NCBI GenBank assembly: GCA_028291365.1
Contig: JAQGIE010000047.1
Span: 1-39,678, forward strand
From: Rhodospirillales bacterium
GTDB taxonomy: Bacteria > Pseudomonadota > Alphaproteobacteria > BOG-932 > Roseiterribacteraceae
Reading direction: 5' to 3'
Length of the DNA: 39,678 nt
Below are positions 34,464-39,678 of the stretch, in pieces. The notes beneath the pieces are model-generated. The model made no database searches. It had not been told where the DNA came from and was given only the letters and a program-made list of their open reading frames with translations. How positions within the stretch are numbered: position 1 is the first letter of the stretch; each line of letters starts with the position of its first letter. The position numbers were made by a program, and so were the translations under genes.

Positions 34464-35402
34464 TTAGTTGCGGCTGCGCCGCGCCAGGGCCACGGCCAGC
34501 ATCGCACCGCTGCGGCGTGCGGCATCGACGCCGTCGCCGACACACCAGTCGCCGCACAGCGCCAGATTCTGCTGCGGATCGAGCACGTAATCTTCGCCGA
34601 GCGGCGTTGCGACACGCGCGAACCGCCAGCGATGCGCCGTCATGTAGCGCGCGCGCGGCAACGCCATGCCGAATCCCATCGTTTCGCCGAAACGCTTCAG
34701 CAAGGCCGGCGCGACACGGCCGGCGGGCTGTTCGAATTGCGCGCGGGCCCAGGATGGCGTCGTGTAGATGGTCCAGGCATCGGGCCGCGACACACGCCCC
34801 GGCTTCGCGCTTTCGCGCACGGCACGCGCCAGCACCGGATCGTTGAAGGTGATGGTGTCGAATTCGACCGGCAGCTTCTCGCCGAACGCCACCATCAGGG
34901 TCCAGCACGGATCCATGCGCACCCCGGCGACGCGCGACGACAGCATCGGCGCCAGCAATTTGACCTGCGGCGCGGGCACGGTGAGCGCCACCCAATCGAA
35001 CGGGCCAATCACGTCGCCGCCGAGTTCGCCGAGATGCCAGCTTCCCTGCAGGCGGGTCATCGCGGTGACGTGGCAGCCGGAGCGAATCGCGAGATCGCTC
35101 GTCAATTCGCGCGCCACCGCGTTCATATCAGGCAGGCCGACGCGCACCGCTCTGGCGGGCGCATCCTTCTCGGCGAGATGCCAGCTTTGGCCCAAGGTCG
35201 AATCGGGCGGAAGAAACGGCGCGCCATAGTCGAAGCGAATCGAGTCGACCCGATGGGTCGCGAGCCGGCCGCCCGGACGCTCGTCTTTGTCGAACAGCTC
35301 GACCGCAAAGCCGGCCCGGGCCAGCGCTCCGCCGCAGGTCAGTCCCGCAACACCGGCGCCGATGACCGCTATCCGCGTCGGGCCGCCGGTTGCGTTGTTC
35401 AT
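34464..35402 (-). CDS. FAD-dependent amine oxidase-like protein (renalase family)
   Basis: This 312-residue flavoprotein begins RIAVIGAGVAGLTCGGALARAGFAVELFDKDERPGGRLATHR, a full Rossmann FAD-binding motif plus the GG motif. The middle contains FDWVALTVPAPQ. The end is LALCGDWCVGDGVDAARRSGAMLAVAL, the second FAD contact. Size and layout match bacterial renalase-like proteins, some of which oxidise isomeric NAD(P)H forms; the substrate is unproven here. It is divergent from the DUF962 gene, with 39 bp between start codons. Confidence 0.88.
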   Translation of the reverse strand: MNNATGGPTRIAVIGAGVAGLTCGGALARAGFAVELFDKDERPGGRLATHRVDSIRFDYGAPFLPPDSTLGQSWHLAEKDAPARAVRVGLPDMNAVARELTSDLAIRSGCHVTAMTRLQGSWHLGELGGDVIGPFDWVALTVPAPQVKLLAPMLSSRVAGVRMDPCWTLMVAFGEKLPVEFDTITFNDPVLARAVRESAKPGRVSRPDAWTIYTTPSWARAQFEQPAGRVAPALLKRFGETMGFGMALPRARYMTAHRWRFARVATPLGEDYVLDPQQNLALCGDWCVGDGVDAARRSGAMLAVALARRSRN

Positions 35403-35441
35403 GACGACAGAGCCGGCGACACGCGTGTACTCTCAGCCTCC

Positions 35442-35897
35442 ATGCGGACCTTCACCGAACGCCAGATGGCGCAGTACCGGTCCTTTCACCAGGACCGACG
35501 CAACCTGGTCACCCATATCATCGGGATCCCGGCCATCGTAGTGGCCATCGATCTCGGCGCCGCCGCAGTGCCTCTGTGGGGCGGCGTTACCCTGGCCGAT
35601 TTGCTGGTCGGAGCGACGGTTCTTTTGTGGCTCTGGATGGATGTACTGCGGGGCCTCGCCCTGGCGGTGCCGCTGGTGCTGGTGACCTGGGGCGCACACC
35701 GGCTGGTCGCGAGCGCGCCGGACCAGGTGCTGCCGCTCTTTCTGGTGCTGTTCGTCGGCGGCTGGGTGCTGCAGTTCTACGGACACAGCGCATTCGAGGG
35801 AAAGCGGCCCGCCTTCCTGTCGAATTTGTTTCAAACCCTGGTCGCGCCGCTCTTCCTGATGGACGAAGCGTTTCGCGCCATCGGGCTGCGCCACTAG
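35442..35897 (+). CDS. Mpo1/DUF962 family membrane protein
   Basis: This is a 151-residue protein with about four transmembrane helices. The N-terminal YRSFHQDRRNLVTHIIGIPAI contains the HxxxxNxxxH-like pattern and the later QFYGHSAFEGKRPAFL the GHxxxEGKRPA pattern. The His residues could bind Fe2+ as in yeast Mpo1, a 2-hydroxy fatty acid dioxygenase. Bacterial members are mostly uncharacterised. It sits in the inner membrane. Confidence 0.88.
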   Translation: MRTFTERQMAQYRSFHQDRRNLVTHIIGIPAIVVAIDLGAAAVPLWGGVTLADLLVGATVLLWLWMDVLRGLALAVPLVLVTWGAHRLVASAPDQVLPLFLVLFVGGWVLQFYGHSAFEGKRPAFLSNLFQTLVAPLFLMDEAFRAIGLRH

Positions 35898-35917
35898 GGC
35901 GCCACGAAACGAAAAGG

Positions 35918-36154
35918 TCAGTGCAGAAACGGCGTCGCGGCGAGATCTTCGTCGTCGACGAGCATGCTCGCCGCCTGCAGCCAGGCCAGCGCGGCTTCGT
36001 CTTCACCCATCTCGTGCGCTTCCATCGCGAACCGCGCCGCAGCGCGGGCAGCGCGTTGACCGAAAATCGCGCGTAACGCCTGGGCGCGCGTCTCGGGCGT
36101 GCCGAGCGGGGCCAGGACCGCGCGCGAAACTGCGAGATTGGTGCGTGACGACAT
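35918..36154 (-). CDS. Small hypothetical protein
   Basis: This is a 78-residue helical protein starting MSSRTNLAVSRAVLAPLGTPETRAQALRAIFGQRA and ending LVDDEDLAATPFLH. The middle (RFAMEAHEMGEDEAALAWLQAASML) looks like a TPR-like helix pair. No family is recognised. ATG 36154 is preferred to the TTG at 36160. It converges with the DUF962 gene, 20 bp apart. Natural amino-acid composition and high third-position GC support it. Confidence 0.6.
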   Translation of the reverse strand: MSSRTNLAVSRAVLAPLGTPETRAQALRAIFGQRAARAAARFAMEAHEMGEDEAALAWLQAASMLVDDEDLAATPFLH

Positions 36155-36281
36155 GCCCAAAGCCTATGGGGGAAAGGGTTAGCGAAACGTCACCAGACCG
36201 TTCGAGATCGTTCGCAGCGCCTTGGGCGTCTTTAACGCGCGTCAACGATCTAGTCAGACCTGACGCCTAGATTTCGCCCCC

Positions 36282-36728
36282 ATGAGCGCCACCAACACCA
36301 CCAGCACCCGGCTCGCCCGCCCGCGTTACGAGCGATGGACGATCATTCTCGGACTCGTCGGCCTCGCCGCGGTTTGCGCGCCGTCGACGTTGTTCCTGCT
36401 CTTTGCGTTGTTGCCGACGCTTGTGACGGCGATGCTGGAGCAGAATCCGCGCCGCAGCGTCACCATCGCCGTTGGCGCCACCAATCTCGCCGGTGCCGTG
36501 CCCGGCCTGCTGCATCTTTGGCACCAGGGCGGCACGATGGATCGCGCGATCGAGTTGCTCAACGACCCGGCCCGCTGGGGCTGGGCCTATGCCGGCGCCA
36601 TGGCAGGCGGCCTCATCGCCGCCGCGCTGCCCAAGCTGGTCGCGCACGTGATGGCGGGCACGCTGGAACGTCGGGTGAACGAGCTCGAACAGCGCCAGAA
36701 GCAGCTCACGGCGCAGTGGGGCATCTAG
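36282..36728 (+). CDS. Small inner-membrane hypothetical protein
   Basis: This is a 148-residue protein. TM segments are at about 21-47 (IILGLVGLAAVCAPSTLFLLFALLPT), a weaker one at ~61-78 and another at ~100-120 (WGWAYAGAMAGGLIAAALPKLVAHV). A C-terminal coiled coil (LERRVNELEQRQKQL) follows. I recognise no named family. It stands alone, with 127 bp upstream shared with the divergent small gene at 36154. Confidence 0.7.
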   Translation: MSATNTTSTRLARPRYERWTIILGLVGLAAVCAPSTLFLLFALLPTLVTAMLEQNPRRSVTIAVGATNLAGAVPGLLHLWHQGGTMDRAIELLNDPARWGWAYAGAMAGGLIAAALPKLVAHVMAGTLERRVNELEQRQKQLTAQWGI

Positions 36729-36919
36729 CCCACGTTTGATTCAGGGCCCGTGCGTCCAAGCATCGCGTGCACTTCGAGGCCGGGCATCGCCGTCCATTGC
36801 AAGCCGACATTGGCCATGAGGTGATTCTCCACGTCGCAAACGAACAGCAGCAGCACGCCGTTGTTGCTGCCGATGTAGTAATGGTTCAATGGCGTCCACA
36901 CCGACGGGGGGGCGTTCAT
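36725..36919 (-). CDS. Candidate small ORF antisense-adjacent to the DUF3224 gene
   Basis: This is a 64-residue ORF whose product begins MNAPPSVWTPLNHYYIGSNN and includes LLLFVCDVENHLMANVGLQW. Composition is protein-like (few Arg/Pro, many hydrophobics), and third codon positions are mostly G or C. Its ATG (36919-36917) lies on the same CATG as the plus-strand ATG of the DUF3224 gene (36918), so the two genes would begin on overlapping start codons in opposite directions. No Shine-Dalgarno is visible. The stop overlaps the end of the upstream membrane-protein gene. It could be a remnant. Confidence 0.4.
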   Translation of the reverse strand: MNAPPSVWTPLNHYYIGSNNGVLLLFVCDVENHLMANVGLQWTAMPGLEVHAMLGRTGPESNVG

Positions 36920-37394
36920 GCGGCAGGCGATCGGGCTGTTCCTGGCTGGCACGCTTTGCTTCGCGGTCGCGGCCGCGGCGCAAGAACCGAACAAGGTAAC
37001 GATGCAGCAGGCGACCGGCACGTTCGACGTCAAAGTTGCGCCGCTGTCGCCCGAGGACTCGCAGGACGGCATCACGCTGGCGCGCTATTCGATCGACAAG
37101 CAGTTCAGCGGCGATCTCGTCGGCGCGTCCAAGGGCGAGATGCTGGCGGTCGGCACGCAAGTCAAAGGTTCGGCCGGCTATGGCGCTGCCGAGCGCGTCA
37201 CCGGCACGCTCAAAGGCCGCAAGGGAAGTTTTGGCCTGGTGCATCGCGGCGTGATGGGCGGCGGCAGGCAGGAGATGCTGGTGCAGATCGTGCCCGATTC
37301 GGGCAGCGGCGAACTCACCGGCATCGAAGGCGCGCTGACGATCAAGATCGCCGACGGCAAACACACCTACATTCTCGACTACACGCTGCCATAA
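36918..37394 (+). CDS. DUF3224 domain-containing secreted protein
   Basis: This is a 158-residue protein with a signal peptide (MRQAIGLFLAGTLCFAVAAAAQ-EP). The mature part (TGTFDVKVAPLSPEDSQDGITLARYSIDKQFSGDLVGASKGEMLAVGTQVKGSAGYGAAERVTGTLKGRKGSFGLVHRGVMGGG) follows the DUF3224/allene-oxide-cyclase-barrel-like pattern. It ends SGELTGIEGALTIKIADGKHTYILDYTLP. Function is unknown. GGGGGGGC lies 6 nt upstream of the ATG. It converges with the VOC gene at a perfect 14-bp hairpin. Confidence 0.88.
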   Translation: MRQAIGLFLAGTLCFAVAAAAQEPNKVTMQQATGTFDVKVAPLSPEDSQDGITLARYSIDKQFSGDLVGASKGEMLAVGTQVKGSAGYGAAERVTGTLKGRKGSFGLVHRGVMGGGRQEMLVQIVPDSGSGELTGIEGALTIKIADGKHTYILDYTLP

Positions 37395-37400
37395 GCGCGC

Positions 37401-37436
37401 CGGGCTCGGGCGGGCGCGTTGCCCCGCCCGAGCCCG
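37401..37436. terminator. Bidirectional terminator between convergent genes
   Basis: CGGGCTCGGGCGGG (37401-37414) and CCCGCCCGAGCCCG (37423-37436) make a perfect 14-bp stem with an 8-nt loop, 6 bp past the DUF3224 stop and 5 bp before the end of the VOC gene. T runs are short (CGTCTTTAC on plus). Confidence 0.75.
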
Positions 37437-37441
37437 CGTCT

Positions 37442-37885
37442 TTACTTCGGCGTCATGCCGAGCGACCAGCGCACGCCGTACGGGTCGCGGATCTGGCCGT
37501 AACGATCACCCCAGAACATGTCCTGCAGCGGCATGATGACCTCGGCGCCCGCATCGACGGCGCGCTTCCACCAGCTTTCAACGTCGTCGACCTGGAGGTG
37601 CAGCGTGTAGCCCTGATGCGGCTGCACCGGATGGCCGTGTTCGGGATAGCCGTCGCTGAGCATCAACGAGCTGCCGTTGACGTAGAGGTGGATGTGCATC
37701 GTCCGGCCTTTTTCGTCGGGCGGGAAATGATTCACCTCCTGGGCGCCGAAAGCGCGCTGGTAAAATTCAGACGCCTGGCCCGCGTTGCTGACGCACAGAT
37801 AGGGCGCCACGCCGCCGCGGACCTGCGGATTGTCCTTGGGATTGAAATCGGCGGCCGTCTCGGCTGGGTTGGATTGCGTGCTCAT
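37442..37885 (-). CDS. VOC family protein (PhnB-like glyoxalase/bleomycin-resistance fold)
   Basis: This is a 147-residue protein. VAPYLCVSNAGQASEFYQRAFGAQEVNHF, MHIHLYVNGSSLMLSDGYPEHGH, GYTLHLQVDDVESWWKRAVDAGAEVIMPLQDMFWGDRYGQIRDPYGVRWSLGM follow the PhnB-like VOC pattern with the typical WGDRYGxxxDPxGxxW ending. Metal-binding activity is unproven. AAGGAG lies 9 nt before the ATG. A promoter-like TGTCGG-N17-CGTCC upstream links it to the ECF sigma factor encoded next door. Confidence 0.92.
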   Translation of the reverse strand: MSTQSNPAETAADFNPKDNPQVRGGVAPYLCVSNAGQASEFYQRAFGAQEVNHFPPDEKGRTMHIHLYVNGSSLMLSDGYPEHGHPVQPHQGYTLHLQVDDVESWWKRAVDAGAEVIMPLQDMFWGDRYGQIRDPYGVRWSLGMTPK

Positions 37886-37916
37886 TGTCTGGTCTCCTTG
37901 GGGATCGGTATGCGAA

Positions 37917-37944
37917 GGACGAACGAACCGACTTCGTCCCGACA
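37917..37944 (-). promoter_or_regulatory. Candidate ECF42-type promoter of the VOC gene
   Basis: On the minus strand TGTCGG (37944-37939), a 17-nt spacer and CGTCC (37921-37917) lie 31 nt before the VOC start. From memory, ECF42 target promoters have a TGTCGA-like -35 and a short CG(A/T)C-like -10. The same TCGTCCT segment appears upstream of the DGPF gene at the window edge (39678-39672). Confidence 0.5.
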
Positions 37945-38005
37945 GGGTCGCAAAACTTTTTCAGCCTTCGGCCGCCGCCTTCATCCCGGCGACGCGATTT
38001 TTTGC

Positions 38006-39277
38006 TCAGTGGGCGACCGCGTCGCCGGCCGGTTTGCTCTCGCGCAGGAGCCGGTCGAGATTCATGCGGATATGCGCAGCTTCGGCGGTGCTGTTGGCGA
38101 GCCCGATCGCCCGGTCGAACGCGGCGCGTGCTTCGACATTGCGTCCGAGCTGCAGCAGCAGCGCGCCGGTGACGCCGAAATAATAGAAATAGCCCGACAG
38201 GCGTGGCGCCAGCGGCTCGATCATGGCGAGCGCGTCGGCCGGCCCGCGCAGTTTCGCAACCACGACGGCGCGGTTGAGCGTCACGACCGGCGACGGCTGG
38301 AGACGTTCGAGCGTCGCGTACAGCAGGTCGATCTGGGTCCAGTCCGTGTCCTGCGGCGTCGGCGCGCGCGCATGGAGCGCCGCGATCGCGGCCTGGACCT
38401 GGTAAGGGCCGGGTCGTTGGTGCCGCATCGCCTTGTCGATCAGCGCCAGGCCTTCGGCAATCATGACGGGGTTCCACGCCTTCCGGTCCTGGTCGTCGAG
38501 CAGCACGATGTTGCCGTCGCCGTCGAACCGCGCCGCGGCGCGCGCATGCTGCAGCAACAGCAGGGCGGTCAGGCCCATGATCTCGGGTTCGGCCTGGAAC
38601 AGGCGCAGCAGCAGCCGCGCCAGCCGGATCGCTTCGTCGCACAGCGAGCCGCGCGCCTGCACCTCGGCACCGCTGGCCGAATAGCCTTCGTTGAAGACGA
38701 GGTAGATCATCGCCGCCACCGCAGCGAGCCGCTCGGCGCGCTCGGAAGCGCCCGGCGTTTCGAACGTCAGGTCGGCCTCCGCGATGCGGCCTTTGGCGCG
38801 CGTGATGCGCTGCTCCATCGCGCTTTCGCTGACCAGGAAGGCGCGCGCGATCTGCTTGACCGTCAGGCCCGAAACGATGCGTAGCGCCAGCGCGATCTGT
38901 TGCGTCGCCGGCAGGTCGGGATGGCAGCAGATGAAGAGCAGCCGCAATACGTCGTCGCGATATTGCGCACCGTCGAGCCGGTCGGCGAGATCGGCTTCGG
39001 CGTCGTCGAGATCGGAGATCAGCTCTTCGGCCGGCAGCGGCGCCTGTTTGCGCTGGCGCCGCGTCGCGTCGATCGCGGTGTTGCGGCCGACCAGGATCAG
39101 CCAGGCGACCGCGTCGCGTGGCGGGCCGTTCTGCGGCCAGGCGCGTAGCGCGCGCAGGCACGCTTCCTGGAACGCTTCCTCGGCCGCATCGAGATTGCGG
39201 AAATAGCGGAGCAGCGCCGCGACCGCTTGGGGACGCGCGGCGGTCAGCGCCGCATCGATCCAAGCGAGATCGTTCAC
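38006..39277 (-). CDS. ECF42-type RNA polymerase sigma factor with C-terminal extension
   Basis: This is a 423-residue protein. Sigma region 2 has LLRYFRNLDAAEEAFQEACLRALRAWP and AVAWLILVGRNTAIDATRRQRKQ; region 4 has LALRIVSGLTVKQIARAFLVSESAMEQRITRAKGRI. A ~220-residue alpha-helical TPR-like C-terminal domain follows (AAMIYLVFNEGYSASGAE, NPVMIAEGLALIDKAM, LNRAVVVAKLRGPADALAMIEPLA). This length and layout identify the ECF42 group, which has no classical anti-sigma factor and is linked to DGPF proteins. The GTG start at 39277 overlaps the stop of the DGPF gene. Confidence 0.93.
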   Translation of the reverse strand: MNDLAWIDAALTAARPQAVAALLRYFRNLDAAEEAFQEACLRALRAWPQNGPPRDAVAWLILVGRNTAIDATRRQRKQAPLPAEELISDLDDAEADLADRLDGAQYRDDVLRLLFICCHPDLPATQQIALALRIVSGLTVKQIARAFLVSESAMEQRITRAKGRIAEADLTFETPGASERAERLAAVAAMIYLVFNEGYSASGAEVQARGSLCDEAIRLARLLLRLFQAEPEIMGLTALLLLQHARAAARFDGDGNIVLLDDQDRKAWNPVMIAEGLALIDKAMRHQRPGPYQVQAAIAALHARAPTPQDTDWTQIDLLYATLERLQPSPVVTLNRAVVVAKLRGPADALAMIEPLAPRLSGYFYYFGVTGALLLQLGRNVEARAAFDRAIGLANSTAEAAHIRMNLDRLLRESKPAGDAVAH

Positions 39278-39573
39278 GCCGCCAGACTTCCTGGCGAGAA
39301 CAGCGCCATCGGGCGGAGCTCATAAGCGCCGCCGGGATTGACGCTGCCAAGCTGGCGCGCAATTTCGAGCGCTTCCTCGAGCGAGGCGACGTCGACGACG
39401 TAGAAGCCGAGCAGCTGCTCCTTGGTTTCGGCGAACGGCCCGTCGATCACCAGCGGCGGATCTTGATCCTTGCGCAGCGTCGTCGCGGCGGTGGTCGGCA
39501 ACAGGCGGGCGACGGGGCCGAGCTTGCCCGCTTTGGCGAGCTTCTCCTGCACCGAAGCGAGCTTCACCATCAC
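39274..39573 (-). CDS. DGPF/YCII-domain protein, partner of ECF42 sigma; start uncertain
   Basis: From GTG 39573 this encodes 99 residues: VMVKLASVQEKLAKAGKLGPVARLLPTTAATTLRK, then VIDGPFAETKEQLLGFYVVDVASLEEALEIA and NPGGAYELRPMALF. The DGPFAETKE motif is diagnostic of YCII-related DGPF proteins. Family-like residues continue upstream in frame (KLNAILCYHQEDVVGAW...KEQDDA) to about 39645, but no ATG, GTG or TTG occurs there before a TAA at 39672-39670, despite a good GAGGAG at 39662-39657. The true N-terminus may use a rare start (GTT or ATT) or reflect a base error. It is co-translated with the sigma gene (GTGA). Confidence 0.85.
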   Translation of the reverse strand: MMVKLASVQEKLAKAGKLGPVARLLPTTAATTLRKDQDPPLVIDGPFAETKEQLLGFYVVDVASLEEALEIARQLGSVNPGGAYELRPMALFSPGSLAA

Positions 39574-39678
39574 CGCGTCGTCCTGTTCCTTGGACCAGGC
39601 GCCGACGACGTCTTCTTGGTGGTAGCAGAGAATGGCGTTGAGCTTGGGCGGAACGGCTCCTCGTTTTGCTTAGGACGA

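Noticed and set aside
34427-34465. GCCTCG/CGAGGC arms followed by CTCTTTT between cyclophilin and FAD genes as a terminator
   Set aside because: The stem is short with a 13-nt loop and 10 nt before the T tract; too weak to list as a feature.
36767-38884. 705-codon plus-strand frame spanning DUF3224, VOC and sigma genes
   Set aside because: It runs in wrong phase through three well-supported genes on both strands; no family resemblance.

Overview
The window is GC-rich (about two thirds G+C by eye) chromosomal DNA. It most likely comes from an alphaproteobacterium. The evidence is a DUF1489 gene, a eukaryotic-type ornithine/lysine decarboxylase with a long structured leader, an ECF42-type sigma factor with its DGPF partner, and a HisKA_2 (EIHHRVKNN) sensor kinase. 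I cannot name the genus. There are no phage genes, transposases, CRISPR arrays or rRNA. The only RNA gene I can support is a tRNA-Leu(GAG).

Layout. 1-1982 (minus): a tight four-gene operon (REDY/HapK-like protein, SDR dehydrogenase, secreted hypothetical protein, PuuE-like polysaccharide deacetylase cut by the window edge). It is divergent from a SAM methyltransferase plus a coupled small coiled-coil protein (2261-3834); a palindromic operator candidate lies between them. 3846-8876 (minus): a lipoprotein with two DUF1330-like halves downstream of an incomplete type IVb (R64/TCP-like) pilus set (TcpQ/PilL-like lipoprotein, PilN secretin, PilO2, PilP-like protein). 9018-12053 (plus): a CHASE2 class III cyclase with altered catalytic residues, followed by PPK2. 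12344-13759 (minus): a histone H1-like protein, a 0.5 kb non-coding stretch and a PPOX-family stress protein. 13804-18921 (minus): a complete livHMGFK branched-chain amino-acid ABC importer operon ending in a strong terminator and repeated hairpins. 19027-21192: a TonB-dependent receptor. 21281-22733: a decarboxylase behind a leader with a candidate leader peptide.

22817-30854 is almost all minus strand: a small secreted protein, a histidine kinase/response regulator pair, a GDSL autotransporter esterase, DUF1489, an SDR and MaeB malic enzyme. It is followed by tRNA-Leu, lipB and a hypothetical coiled-coil protein downstream of a striking 15-bp inverted repeat. 32448-36728 holds a GNAT acetyltransferase, an N-formylglutamate amidohydrolase, a cyclophilin, a renalase-like FAD protein, an Mpo1/DUF962 membrane protein and two small hypotheticals. 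36725-39678 holds a DUF3224 protein with a candidate antisense small ORF, a VOC protein, an ECF42 sigma factor and its DGPF partner.

Most content is housekeeping or metabolic. The most unusual items are the incomplete pilus module beside a possibly degenerate cyclase, the decarboxylase leader with an upstream ORF, the probable ECF42 regulon with a shared promoter element and a missing start codon in the DGPF gene, and the inverted-repeat element downstream of lipB.
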